Part shown: positions 53,942 to 63,848 of the stretch, one piece after another
Layout: every line of letters begins with the position of its first letter
Position numbering within the stretch: the stretch's first letter is position 1
Origin: an uncultured Methylococcaceae bacterium
Lineage (GTDB): Bacteria; Pseudomonadota; Gammaproteobacteria; Methylococcales; Methylomonadaceae
Length of the DNA: 64,000 nt
Direction of reading: 5' to 3'
Assembly: GCA_903928685.1 (NCBI GenBank)
Contig: CAIYRS010000021.1
Location: forward strand, 1-64,000
Program-made: the position numbers and the translations under genes
The notes under the pieces: model-generated
What the model was told of the DNA's origin: nothing
The model's database searches: none
What the model saw: the letters and a program-made list of their open reading frames with translations, nothing else

Positions 53942-55456
53942 ATGCTTGTTCGCTACATTCGAATTCCGTTAACCCTATTGGCTTTGTTGCCGATGGCGGC
54001 AATGGCGGTTTTAACCCCGCAACCCTGGGCGGGATATGCGCATGATGCACAGCATTCAGGCGTTTCTCCGGTTAAATCCCAACCATTACAACGCATTAAA
54101 TGGCAAACCCCTGTCGATTTAAACCGACAATATTCCGGATCGGAATTATTGATCCATTACGGCTCACCGATAGTCACCAAAGCCAACAACATCATCATTC
54201 CAGTAAAAACCGGAGCGACGGATGGCTTTAAAGTAGAAGTGCGTAATGCCGTCGATGGCGTATTAAGGTACACCTTAAACACCGATTACAGCTTGCCACC
54301 GCATAATTGGGTACCTAGTTACAGCCCGACTATGACATCACGCAACCGCTTGTATTGGCCTGGGGCGGGCGGCACTGTGTATTACCGCGACAGCCCAGAT
54401 TTAGCAACCGGAGCAACAGGGCAAATAGCGTTTTACGGCAATGCCAATTACAACGCGGCAAAAGCCACTTACAACAGCGCTATTAAAATCGCCACACCCA
54501 TCACAACCGACCTAGCGGGCAATATTTATTTTGGCTATGTCGCCCTCGGCAGCACGCCGTTAAATTTACAAAGCGGGATTGCCAAAATTGCTGCCAACGG
54601 CTCTGCCACCTACGTTACCGCCAAAGCCGCGTCTGGTAATGATGCCAGCATCAACCGCGTGTTGATGAACAACGCCCCCGCCTTAAATAAGTACCATACC
54701 CGCTTGTATTTTGCCGTTGCCAATAGCAACAATTTTGGCGCAGGCTATTTGGCGATGGTTGATACCGCGACACTCACGCCCATTAGCCATATCCGGTTGC
54801 AAGACCCAAAATCAAAATTAGATGCCTTTTTACCTGCCGATGGCACCGCCTCAGTAACTGTTGGCCCCAATGGCGACGTGTTTTTCGGCGTTTTAGAAAA
54901 TCCCTTCCCGTCCCATAATGATCGCGGCTGGATGTTGCATTTCAACGCGGGTTTAACCCAAACAAAAATACCCGGCTCTTTCGGCTGGGATGCCACAGCA
55001 TCAATTGTTGATGCTAAATTAGTGCCGTCATATACAGGCAAATCAACCTATTTATTGTTTACCAAATACAATAATTATCAACAATTTGCCGATGGTGTAA
55101 ATAAAATCGCCATCCTTGACCCCAACGCCAAAATGCTGGATCCGGTTAACCAATCCACCTATGTAATGAAAGAAGTCATGTCCATTGCAGGCGCAACACC
55201 GGAAATAGTGCCAGGTAAACCCAATGCAGTGCGTGAATGGTGCATCAATTCAGCGGCGATTGATCCTTTCACCAAATCCGCGTTAGCCAATAGTGAAGAC
55301 GGCATACTGTACCGCTGGGATTTCCAAACCAATAGCCTAAGTGAACAAGTAACCTTAACCGAAGGCCTAGGCGAAGCCTATACGCCAACCATAATCGGCG
55401 TAGATGGTACGGTTTACGCCATCAACAACGGCATATTGTTTGCCGTAGGCCAGTAA
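53942..55456 (+). CDS. Secreted PQQ-like beta-propeller protein (hypothetical)
   Basis: Signal peptide LTLLALLPMAAMA; repeated strand patterns such as SPIVTKANNIIIPVKTG, TPTIIGVDGTVYAINNGILFAV. Confidence 0.6.
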   Translation: MLVRYIRIPLTLLALLPMAAMAVLTPQPWAGYAHDAQHSGVSPVKSQPLQRIKWQTPVDLNRQYSGSELLIHYGSPIVTKANNIIIPVKTGATDGFKVEVRNAVDGVLRYTLNTDYSLPPHNWVPSYSPTMTSRNRLYWPGAGGTVYYRDSPDLATGATGQIAFYGNANYNAAKATYNSAIKIATPITTDLAGNIYFGYVALGSTPLNLQSGIAKIAANGSATYVTAKAASGNDASINRVLMNNAPALNKYHTRLYFAVANSNNFGAGYLAMVDTATLTPISHIRLQDPKSKLDAFLPADGTASVTVGPNGDVFFGVLENPFPSHNDRGWMLHFNAGLTQTKIPGSFGWDATASIVDAKLVPSYTGKSTYLLFTKYNNYQQFADGVNKIAILDPNAKMLDPVNQSTYVMKEVMSIAGATPEIVPGKPNAVREWCINSAAIDPFTKSALANSEDGILYRWDFQTNSLSEQVTLTEGLGEAYTPTIIGVDGTVYAINNGILFAVGQ

Positions 55457-55619
55457 ACAACTTGGCCTACACCAATGAGGTGATAGCTGTTAGCCATTAT
55501 CAAAATGCTCAAGAGGCAGTTGTTAAAATTTTGGCGGATTTCAAAGCCGCTGATTTGTTCAGCGTGGGCACGAACAGCATGTGCCCACCCTATCCAAGCT
55601 AACCAAATTAAGAAGAAAA

Positions 55620-55904
55620 ATGAGTAAACTAACCCCCACCCAAAACCAATCAGCCGCTAAACAATTAGGCGTTGCCGAAACCTATACAGCTTTTACCGCA
55701 TCCACATCTTTAGATTTACTCGATGAAGGCTATCGGCAAGATTTAAACCAATTGGAAGATGACGGCGAGTTTTCAGCGGATGATGTTGTCCACATTGTCG
55801 AAATGCACACCAAAACCATCCCTTTGCCAGCGGGATTTATGTACGTCGGTATGGAAAGCGAGAACCAAAAACACCAGATTTTTGGGATTGTTGATTTGAA
55901 TTGA
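55620..55904 (+). CDS. Hypothetical protein
   Basis: ATG at 55620 (MSKLTPTQNQSAAKQLG); ORF opens at 55581 within a repeat. Confidence 0.5.
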   Translation: MSKLTPTQNQSAAKQLGVAETYTAFTASTSLDLLDEGYRQDLNQLEDDGEFSADDVVHIVEMHTKTIPLPAGFMYVGMESENQKHQIFGIVDLN

Positions 55905-56059
55905 CTGATGGGCTTGGTTTAAATTAGATCGTCGTTACGCTGGTTACCAAGCTCCAGCTTACCCACAGGGCATAAATGGTAACTCCAAGTCTCAGAAGCT
56001 CTAGCTTCGAGAATGACTGGAAGCAGGAGCTTCCGATACTGCGTTCCCAAGCGCAGCCT

Positions 56060-56250
56060 CACTGCCATTAAGTTAAGAAATAAATATTAATATTCATGTG
56101 GTTACGATGATTTTTTGCAGTGTGCATCAATCGTAGGTCGGGTTAGCGATAGCGTAACCCGACGCACTTAGCACCAAAAATGTCGGGTTACGCTATCGCT
56201 AACCCGACCTACTGATTTTTAATGCTTAAATTCTTAACTTAATGGCAGTG
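56060..56250. repeat. MITE-like element with 20-bp perfect terminal inverted repeats
   Basis: cactgccattaagttaagaa (56060-56079) and ttcttaacttaatggcagtg (56231-56250) bracketing an inverted pair of gtcgggttagcgatagcgtaacccgac. Confidence 0.75.
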
Positions 56251-56381
56251 AAGCGCAGCCTGGGAATGAGCGTCAAAGTTTTGCTAATTTAAAATCCCTC
56301 GCTTGCGACCTTTTCCCCCATTTATCCGTCTTATCTACATCTCCTTGAGATAATCCCATTTTTTACCCACAGGAACACCCC

Positions 56382-56897
56382 ATGAAACGTTTCCACGTCC
56401 ACATTGCCGTTAATGGCATCCAAGAAAGTGTCGATTTTTATAGCAAATTATTCGGTCAGCCGCCTAGCAAGCAGCAAAGCGATTATGCAAAATGGATGCT
56501 GGAAGACCCGAAAGTGAATTTTGCCATTTCCGCCCGAGGCCACGCGCTGGGTTTAAACCATTTTGGATTTCAGGTGGAAACTAGCGAAGAATTGGCGGAA
56601 CTGAAACAACACGCACAAAGCGCATCGGCGGGTAATCTGCTGGATGAAGGCGAAACCGCGTGTTGCTACGCCAATAGCGAAAAGCATTGGACGATAGACC
56701 CGCAAGGGCTGGCTTGGGAAAACTTCTTGACCTTATCGGACGCGCTCACTTTTGGCGAAGACAATATCCCCGTTCCGGAAGCCAATAGCGCCTGCTGTGT
56801 GCCTGTGAATATACCGATCACCAGCATCGGCAAAAGTAAATCAGCCTGCTGCGTTCCTAATCCTGAAGCCAGCGGCACCGATAGTTGTTGTGAATAA
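56382..56897 (+). CDS. ArsI/CadI-family VOC metalloprotein (possible C-As lyase)
   Basis: VOC fold MKRFHVHIAVNGIQESVDFYSKLFG; GLNHFGFQVE; ETACCYA; C-terminal ACCVP..SACCVP..DSCCE. Confidence 0.8.
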   Translation: MKRFHVHIAVNGIQESVDFYSKLFGQPPSKQQSDYAKWMLEDPKVNFAISARGHALGLNHFGFQVETSEELAELKQHAQSASAGNLLDEGETACCYANSEKHWTIDPQGLAWENFLTLSDALTFGEDNIPVPEANSACCVPVNIPITSIGKSKSACCVPNPEASGTDSCCE

Positions 56898-56915
56898 TGA
56901 ACGAAATGGATCAAG

Positions 56916-58472
56916 CTAATGCGCCGCTTTATCCGCCACACACAACCATTTCGCCAAGAAAAACACCACGCCCATCAACGCATAAGCCATGGCCCATTCC
57001 CAAGCGGGAGTTAACGACAGCGCCGTATCGCTAGCTGTCCAGCGGTAAGAATGGATCAAACCGCTGGCGGATAAAAGGCTTGCCGCACCGCTCCACAGCG
57101 CGGCGTTGATAAATTGCCGCTCGATGACCGCGACCGTCATCGCCGCCAAAATCATCGCGGTGAAAATAAAGCCCTGTTCCAAAGCAAATGCACCGTGAAT
57201 CCAAATGTCCGCCATTTGGAAGCGGCTGATTAAATCATTATTAAACACGCTTTGGTTTGCATCGCTGGCGGCACGTACCCCGCTTTTCGCCATGAACGCG
57301 CCCCACGCGGCAATGCCCGGCAACAAGCCCAACACCACAGCAGGCGCGTGACTTTTCGGGGTTTCTTGAAACGCTTGCGCGGCGATAACGATGCCTATCC
57401 ACAACACAATCGCCATGCCCGCATCAATCGGCACGGCCCACGCGATGTACGACAAGCTTCCGGTCAGGCAAATCACCGTCATAAACGCGCCGTTCATGAT
57501 CGAATAACCCACCCGCGCACCCATCGCCTTCCAACCGGGATGACCGATATAAATCGTGGTCGGGAAGCACGAACCAAACACACACGCCGCCAAAGTGCCG
57601 ATACCGTTCGCCATTAACGACGGACGCGTCGGGAAACTGTCACCCGCCGCTTCTGCCGATTCAATGTTCTGCAAAGAGCCAATCACGTTAAATAAACCCA
57701 TCGGGATAATTACCGATAAATACGTCAAGCTTTGCGGCGAAGCCAACGCCGCCCATAAATCACCGACAACGGGTATCGGCAAAAACAATCCCAGGTCGTT
57801 TTCTGGCTTGATGCCCACAGGCGCCAAGCCCATTATCCAAGACAACAACACGCCTAATAACACAGCCACCAAACCGCCCGGAATATTGCCGCGAAATTTC
57901 AGCTTGCCGAAATACACCAATAAAATCACCGCCAAGGTTACCAAACCGACAACCGGATGCGCGTAAGTGCGGAACAAGAAACCCAAGGAAATGAAGGTCA
58001 GGGCAATGCCGGATAAGGTCGATAACAAGGCCGCACGAGGCGTGGCTTTTCGTAAGCGTTCGGCGACAAACGACCCGAACAGCTCGATCAAACCCGAACC
58101 GAAACACGCCAATAAACCCGCTTGCCACGCGATGATGTCAGGATTCGCCGCCCCCGCCGCCACGGCAACCATTTTCGCGGGCAACATCACCAAAAAGATA
58201 TGCGCGAATAATGACACGGTATTGATGCCATAAGGCAAGGCGCAAATGTCGTCACGCCCAGTCAAAGCCGCTAATTGCTTGGCTTGGTAAGCGTAATAAA
58301 GATTGCCGACCAACAAAGACACCGCCGCACCAGGCAAGATATGCCGATAAATTAAGTCATCAGAAAAGCCCAACACATGGCTACATAAACCGACAATCAC
58401 CAGCAATTGCACGAGATTGTCCAAAGCCAAACCAAAAAAACCGTCAATATCGGCACGTACAAACCATTTCAT
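56916..58472 (-). CDS. NCS2-like xanthine/uracil/AzgA-type permease
   Basis: 518-aa multi-TM protein; GRDDICALPYGINTVSLFAH; NVIGSLQNIESAEAAGDSFPTRPSL. Confidence 0.75.
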   Translation of the reverse strand: MKWFVRADIDGFFGLALDNLVQLLVIVGLCSHVLGFSDDLIYRHILPGAAVSLLVGNLYYAYQAKQLAALTGRDDICALPYGINTVSLFAHIFLVMLPAKMVAVAAGAANPDIIAWQAGLLACFGSGLIELFGSFVAERLRKATPRAALLSTLSGIALTFISLGFLFRTYAHPVVGLVTLAVILLVYFGKLKFRGNIPGGLVAVLLGVLLSWIMGLAPVGIKPENDLGLFLPIPVVGDLWAALASPQSLTYLSVIIPMGLFNVIGSLQNIESAEAAGDSFPTRPSLMANGIGTLAACVFGSCFPTTIYIGHPGWKAMGARVGYSIMNGAFMTVICLTGSLSYIAWAVPIDAGMAIVLWIGIVIAAQAFQETPKSHAPAVVLGLLPGIAAWGAFMAKSGVRAASDANQSVFNNDLISRFQMADIWIHGAFALEQGFIFTAMILAAMTVAVIERQFINAALWSGAASLLSASGLIHSYRWTASDTALSLTPAWEWAMAYALMGVVFFLAKWLCVADKAAH

Positions 58473-58579
58473 AGGCGCATCCTTGAAAAAGTTGAAATTA
58501 ATGGTTGGTCATCTTACCGATTTGAAGGTTTAAGCGGTAGTTGGTGGTTAAGGAATTGAAGAACGGGTGAAGTTTTGTG

Positions 58580-58605
58580 GGAGTCCAAAACATGTTTTGG
58601 ACTCC
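58580..58605. repeat. Perfect palindrome GGAGTCCAAAACATGTTTTGGACTCC
   Basis: 26-bp self-complementary. Confidence 0.95.
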
Positions 58606-58674
58606 GATAATGATGGTGTGGAACTTGCTCAGATTTGCTTCGATTAATTGTGAATGGCTTGTGTTGCGGGGAAC

Positions 58675-58723
58675 GGATTTTTCCATTCATCCTTCGACAA
58701 GCTCAGGACGAACGGAAAAATCC
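58675..58723. repeat. REP-like palindrome
   Basis: ggatttttccattcatccttcgacaagctcaggacgaacggaaaaatcc. Confidence 0.9.
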
Positions 58724-58833
58724 TGAAATATACGACCTATCTAATTGATATATAATGTAAATTATTAGCTTAATGGCAGTGATGCCGGAGCGTGGGAACT
58801 ATAAAATTGATTATTGAATGACAGCACTAAACT

Positions 58834-60483
58834 TTAGCCCTGTTCTTGCGCTTGGCTTAAAGCTTCCCACCAATCCAAGCCTTCATGGCCTAATTTTTTG
58901 GACAGGTCACTTAATTCTTGTAAATCCTTTTTTAGTCCAATCTCCTTAGCGATAACATAAGCATTTATCAAAAATGAAATTGCCTCTTCCCGCTTATTTA
59001 GGGTTAAAAGTATGTGTCCGATATTCAATAAAACGGAACACTCACCAACTCTATCAGCAATTATTTTTCTGATTTGAAGTGATTGCATTAAATAAATTAA
59101 CGCACCTTCATGGTTGCCTTTGGAAATTTCGACAACTGCAAAATTATTAAGGGTTGCTCCCTCAGACTGCTTATCACCAATATCTTGTTGGATTTTTAAC
59201 GCACTCTCTAAGTAACCTATACTAGTTTCGTAATCACCTTGGACGTAAGCGGTTATAGCTAAATTATTAAGCGTTATGGCTTCACCGTGTTTATTTCCGA
59301 TTTTTTTGCAGACGTTTAAAGACTCATTCAAAAATCGTAATTCTTCTTCGTAATCTCCCCTTTGATGATAAATTTGAGAAATATTATTAAGAGTTGCCGC
59401 TTTTAGTTCGTAATCACCATGAATTTCACAAATATTCAGCGATTGAGTTAGATAATTTAAAGCTTCTTTGTCATTACCTAAAGCACTATAAATTTGGGAA
59501 ATATTATTTAGTGCGATTCCTTCCATTTGTTGATTTCTAGTGATTTGACAAATTTTAAGTGCCCCGAGTAGGCAGTTTAAAGAGTTTTCATATTCACCTT
59601 TCTTTTTTAAAATCTGTGAAATGTTAATAAGGAGTTCGCATTCCCCGACTTTGTTATTCATGGCTTTATTTACTTGTAACGATTGATCCATGTAACTTAA
59701 GCCTGTGTCGTAATCGCCCAAAGTTATATACATTTGTGAGATATTACTAAGCGCTGCTATTTCCCCTGTTACATTTTTTATTGATTGGTATGCTCCAAGT
59801 GATTTTTGAAACTGACTTAGTGCATGTTGATATTCTCCTATCGAATCATATAGAAGCCCCAACCGATTCAGTAAATCACCTTGAGTTTTCGAAACTGCTT
59901 GTCCTGCCAATTCTTCCAGTAAATTTTCAAGATTAACAATCCAACGCTGTTTTTCTGCCAAGGTCAATTGTCCGACAAAGTTTTCCTTCAAACTTTCCCA
60001 AGTGCTAGTCATCAAACTGAGCTTGTCCGTTTCCGGCAAGTGAAACTCATAAACGCCGCTACGCCAATCGGCAAAGTCGGGTGCTTCGCGGAAAATTTCA
60101 GTCACTAAAAAATCAGGAAGCCAAAACACCACAGGATGATTAATGCGCCCGAAATGTTCGCGCCGCCAGTTGAGTTCTTGCAGGACGTGGCGGTCTTTTA
60201 AATGGTGCAGTTTTTCCAAATCGTAAATAAATACAATGGCTTCATCGCTGGCATCGGCTAGCAAGTACGACATTTGTACATCGATATAAATGTCGTTTTC
60301 GGGAACGAGCGGCAATTCCAGAATGGGTTTAGCAAGATTAGTTTTGAGCGCGGCAACCAACGTTTGCCGCAGTAAGACGGTGTTGCAACTGACAAAATAC
60401 AGGCCAAAACCTTTGCACAGTTGCAGGGCGCGGCGCAGGTTTTTTAGTTCTGGATGTTGGCTAAATAGATCAGGTGCGTCCAT
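58834..60483 (-). CDS. Tetratricopeptide-repeat protein with N-terminal conserved domain
   Basis: At least seven consecutive 40-aa TPR-like units (e.g. EGIALNNISQIYSALGNDKEALNYLTQSLNICEIHGDYE); ORF opens at 60525, ATG at 60483 just after the upstream stop. Confidence 0.85.
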   Translation of the reverse strand: MDAPDLFSQHPELKNLRRALQLCKGFGLYFVSCNTVLLRQTLVAALKTNLAKPILELPLVPENDIYIDVQMSYLLADASDEAIVFIYDLEKLHHLKDRHVLQELNWRREHFGRINHPVVFWLPDFLVTEIFREAPDFADWRSGVYEFHLPETDKLSLMTSTWESLKENFVGQLTLAEKQRWIVNLENLLEELAGQAVSKTQGDLLNRLGLLYDSIGEYQHALSQFQKSLGAYQSIKNVTGEIAALSNISQMYITLGDYDTGLSYMDQSLQVNKAMNNKVGECELLINISQILKKKGEYENSLNCLLGALKICQITRNQQMEGIALNNISQIYSALGNDKEALNYLTQSLNICEIHGDYELKAATLNNISQIYHQRGDYEEELRFLNESLNVCKKIGNKHGEAITLNNLAITAYVQGDYETSIGYLESALKIQQDIGDKQSEGATLNNFAVVEISKGNHEGALIYLMQSLQIRKIIADRVGECSVLLNIGHILLTLNKREEAISFLINAYVIAKEIGLKKDLQELSDLSKKLGHEGLDWWEALSQAQEQG

Positions 60484-60487
60484 TGCG

Positions 60488-61810
60488 TTAAGGGCTTGGG
60501 CTTTGGGTGCGGCGAATTTCGGCAAATTCGTCTTGCAGCCAACGGATGTGGCTTAAGGCCGGATGTAAGGCCGCCCAACGCTCGCCGTTTTCGTATTCAT
60601 GCACTAAGCGCAAACGCAGCAATGGTTCGTATTTTTTGTCGCCATCGGCGGAGATGCGGCGGTCGGTTTGGACTTCGAACAAAAGCGGGACAAAGTCTTT
60701 TTGCAGCATTCGGTCGTAATCTTTGACCAAGTTGCGTATCGCCCGCCCAACATCGCTTTGCCGGATAACGGAGTCGGCAGTTTCGCAGCAGGGACGGATG
60801 AGATGGAATAAGTCGCGGATGGAACCGCCGCTCATGTTGATTAATTCAACGAGCAGGTTTTCATTTTCAAATAAGGTGGCGACGTTTAGGCGTTTTTTTA
60901 TCAATTCGATTAATTTCGCTTGTCCTTCTGGCGTTTGGTATTTGACCATTGGTAAGACAAAGGCGCGGTCGGTGTAATAATCACGCGTATTGAAGGAAAA
61001 GGTGACAGAAATGGGGACGGTGTAAACGATATGGCAATTGGGTGCGTTCAATTGCTCGGCATGGTTGATGTAAAAATCGCTGTGCGTGGATTCGTTGTCT
61101 TTGATGGGGCGATAACCCATTTTTTCCAAGCCATCAATAATGACTACCAAATCGGCATAGCCCTTTTTTTGTAATTGGGTGCGTGCTGCCAGTAACAAGT
61201 CATTGAGTTTAGCAATGAAGAGGCTTAAATCCCTTTCAATAATCCGGCGGATTTCTTTTCGGTGGCTGCTACCGCTGCGAATTTCACCAGTTAATTGGCT
61301 TAGCAAGCTGATAAAGGGCAGAGCTATTTTGGCTTCGCCGCTTGCTGAGGCTTTGGCATTAACTTCTTTGCCGTAAACTTCTGTCATGACAGTGTCTGCA
61401 AACCAACCTTCAATGTCTTTAACCAAGGCCGATTTCAAGGGCATTTTCTTTTCTTTCATTTCCTCGGCGACTGCTTGGGCGATGTTTAGCAACACGTCTT
61501 GGTAGTTGATTTCTGTTTTATCCAGACTTTGCTCAACGTCGATATAGACCACAAAATATTGCCTGTCTTCCAATTTTTGTTGCAGGCGTTTTAATTCGGT
61601 TGATTTGCCGCTGCCGATATGTCCAGTGAATAGTTGTTTATGAAAACCTGCATTTTGATTGGTAAGGGCAATTCGCTTAACTAAGATGTTAATGGAGTCG
61701 CCATTGCGTACTTCTGATAAATCAATGTAACGCAGGTCGTTGGCTTCTAAGGGCAGGTCTGGATTACAGGCGTTGTAAGCGTCATCTAAATTATCAACAG
61801 TGTTATTCAT
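60488..61810 (-). CDS. P-loop (AAA/STAND-like) ATPase
   Basis: Walker A FTGHIGSGKSTELKRL; Walker B-like ADLVVIIDGLEKM; sensor-like CHIVYTVPISVTF; GGSIRDLFHLIR. Confidence 0.8.
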   Translation of the reverse strand: MNNTVDNLDDAYNACNPDLPLEANDLRYIDLSEVRNGDSINILVKRIALTNQNAGFHKQLFTGHIGSGKSTELKRLQQKLEDRQYFVVYIDVEQSLDKTEINYQDVLLNIAQAVAEEMKEKKMPLKSALVKDIEGWFADTVMTEVYGKEVNAKASASGEAKIALPFISLLSQLTGEIRSGSSHRKEIRRIIERDLSLFIAKLNDLLLAARTQLQKKGYADLVVIIDGLEKMGYRPIKDNESTHSDFYINHAEQLNAPNCHIVYTVPISVTFSFNTRDYYTDRAFVLPMVKYQTPEGQAKLIELIKKRLNVATLFENENLLVELINMSGGSIRDLFHLIRPCCETADSVIRQSDVGRAIRNLVKDYDRMLQKDFVPLLFEVQTDRRISADGDKKYEPLLRLRLVHEYENGERWAALHPALSHIRWLQDEFAEIRRTQSPSP

Positions 61811-62077
61811 TGTTTTGTTGCTGCGTTAATGTAAATCGGAAAAAGCGGTTAATGTCGCCCTAATTTTGGAGCAGTATAGTCTTTTGTGGTGTGGTTTTCG
61901 ATGACTGTGCGGCCTTGCTAGTTGTATCTAAAAGGTTTTTAACCACAATATACAAATGCAGATAACACATCTTTGTTAATGGTTTTGAGTTTAATCGGAA
62001 AATCGGAGGGCTAATAACTGAAGTTGCACAGTAACGCGTTTTTCTAATTTCAACCCGCAGAAATTGTCTGCCTAATA

Positions 62078-63616
62078 TCAATTACTAGCAGGCATTCCCT
62101 GCAATTCCACCAATTCTTCGCCTTTCATCGACGGCTGTTCCAATAGCCTTGCCAGCCACGCTTCGGTGCTGGTTTTATTGATGCTCAATACGCCGTTAGG
62201 CCATAAACCCAGTACCAATACTAGCAATGCCGGAATGGTCAGCAGGGCGATTTCCCTTGGCAGTAAATCGCTAGCTTGTTGATTGGCGGGGCATGTTATT
62301 GGCCCGAAAAACGCGCGGCGGCTATACGACAACATGTACGCCGCTGCGAGTACCGCACCTGCTAAGGCGGTGATGCCTAGGCTGGGGTGTCCGAGTAATG
62401 CGCCTAATACCAGCAACAATTCAGCGGGGAAGCCGTTGCTGCCGGGTATGCCGATGCTGGCGGCGACAAATAGGAAAAAAAATGCCGTCAGCTTAGGCAT
62501 GGTTTTCGCCAAACCGCCTAGATGTTGCAGTTCGGTACTGCCTAGACGTTGGTGCAAAAATCCGGCAATCAACATCAGTGAGCCAGCAATGATGGTGAAA
62601 TTGAGCAATTGGAAAATCGCGCCTTGAATGCCTTGCATGTTCAGCGCGGCGATGCCGATGACCACTAAGCCTGCGTGGCTGATGCTGGCAAACGCCAACA
62701 AGCGCCGCAGATTAGTCTGTTGCAGGGCGATTAACGCGCCGTACATTAAGGTGATTGCCCCTAAAATGCCGAGCAGCCAATTAAATTCCACCGCTGCGGA
62801 GGGCGCTAACGGCATGGCAAAACGGATGATGCCGTAAATGCCCAGTTTTAAGCCTAGCAATAGCGCTACCAATTGCGTGGGCGCTTCCAGTGCGGTGCTG
62901 GGTAACCAAGAATGCAGCGGCACTAACGGTGCTTTTACTGCAAAACCTAGTAATAACAATAAAAATATCAGGTTCTGTAAGTTATCCGGCAAGGCGGTTT
63001 GTAACAAAATCGGCAGGCTAAAACTTAAATCTTGCGGCAAGCTGCCGTTTATTTGATTGGCGTGGTTGATGGCTAACAGCACGATGGCGAACAACAACGG
63101 CACGCCGCCAAAGAGCATAAATAAGGTGTATTTGATGGCGGCATGACGGCGTTTTGCGCCTACGCCCCATAAGCCAATCAAGAAAAAAATCGGCGGTAAG
63201 GTCAGTTGCCAAAAAACCAAGAACAACAGCATGTCCAAGGCGGAGAACACCCCGATAGTCATGGCTTCCAACAGCAGCAATAAAGCCAGATGCAGACGGT
63301 TAAAGCTGGCGACGGCATACCAAGAGGCCACGATGGCAAGCAGGGTTAATAATGCTGTCATCGGTAAAAATAATACCGAAATGCCATCCACACCGAGAAA
63401 GAATTCGGCATTTAAACTGGGCATCCACGGGTATTGTTCTAGCAGTTGAAAACCGCTGTCTTCAGGGTTGAACTGCCACAGCACCGCCAGTGTCAGCAGC
63501 AGTTCCAAGCAGGCGACAGCTAAGCCAATCGCCATTGCCAACCGTTGTTTGCCAATGCCGACCACCAATAGTGCGCCTGCTAGCGGCAGGAAAATACTCA
63601 GGCTTAATAGATTCAT
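62078..63616 (-). CDS. nuoM: NADH-quinone oxidoreductase subunit M-like proton-translocating protein
   Basis: 512-aa multi-TM; FFLGVDGISVLFLPMTALLT; LPDNLQNLIFLLLLLGFAVKAPLVPLHSWLPSTALEAPTQ. Confidence 0.85.
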   Translation of the reverse strand: MNLLSLSIFLPLAGALLVVGIGKQRLAMAIGLAVACLELLLTLAVLWQFNPEDSGFQLLEQYPWMPSLNAEFFLGVDGISVLFLPMTALLTLLAIVASWYAVASFNRLHLALLLLLEAMTIGVFSALDMLLFLVFWQLTLPPIFFLIGLWGVGAKRRHAAIKYTLFMLFGGVPLLFAIVLLAINHANQINGSLPQDLSFSLPILLQTALPDNLQNLIFLLLLLGFAVKAPLVPLHSWLPSTALEAPTQLVALLLGLKLGIYGIIRFAMPLAPSAAVEFNWLLGILGAITLMYGALIALQQTNLRRLLAFASISHAGLVVIGIAALNMQGIQGAIFQLLNFTIIAGSLMLIAGFLHQRLGSTELQHLGGLAKTMPKLTAFFFLFVAASIGIPGSNGFPAELLLVLGALLGHPSLGITALAGAVLAAAYMLSYSRRAFFGPITCPANQQASDLLPREIALLTIPALLVLVLGLWPNGVLSINKTSTEAWLARLLEQPSMKGEELVELQGMPASN

Positions 63617-63708
63617 GGTTTTGCTGGTTAGGGTTATTGGTAGTTGTCCACGAACGGCACGAAAGCCACGAAAATGGCTGTTAAGTTAAGATTGATGTCG
63701 CCAATCAA

Positions 63709-63736
63709 AGGAGTCCAAAACATGTTTTGGACTCCT
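63709..63736. repeat. Perfect palindrome AGGAGTCCAAAACATGTTTTGGACTCCT
   Basis: 28-bp self-complementary. Confidence 0.95.
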
Positions 63737-63777
63737 ACAATAAGTTTTTGGACTTGTTATTGAATCGCTGAATAAAG

Positions 63778-63848
63778 CCTTCGACAAGCTCAGGCCGAAC
63801 GGTAACTAATTGATTCCGTTCGTGCTGAGCTTGTCGAAGCATGATCGG
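63778..63848. repeat. Pair of REP-like repeats
   Basis: ccttcgacaagctcaggccgaacgg (63778-63802) and ccgttcgtgctgagcttgtcgaagcatgatcgg (63816-63848). Confidence 0.9.

Noticed and set aside
58834-59850. Tandem DNA repeat
   Set aside because: The 120-bp periodicity reflects TPR coding units with diverged DNA, not a tandem satellite.
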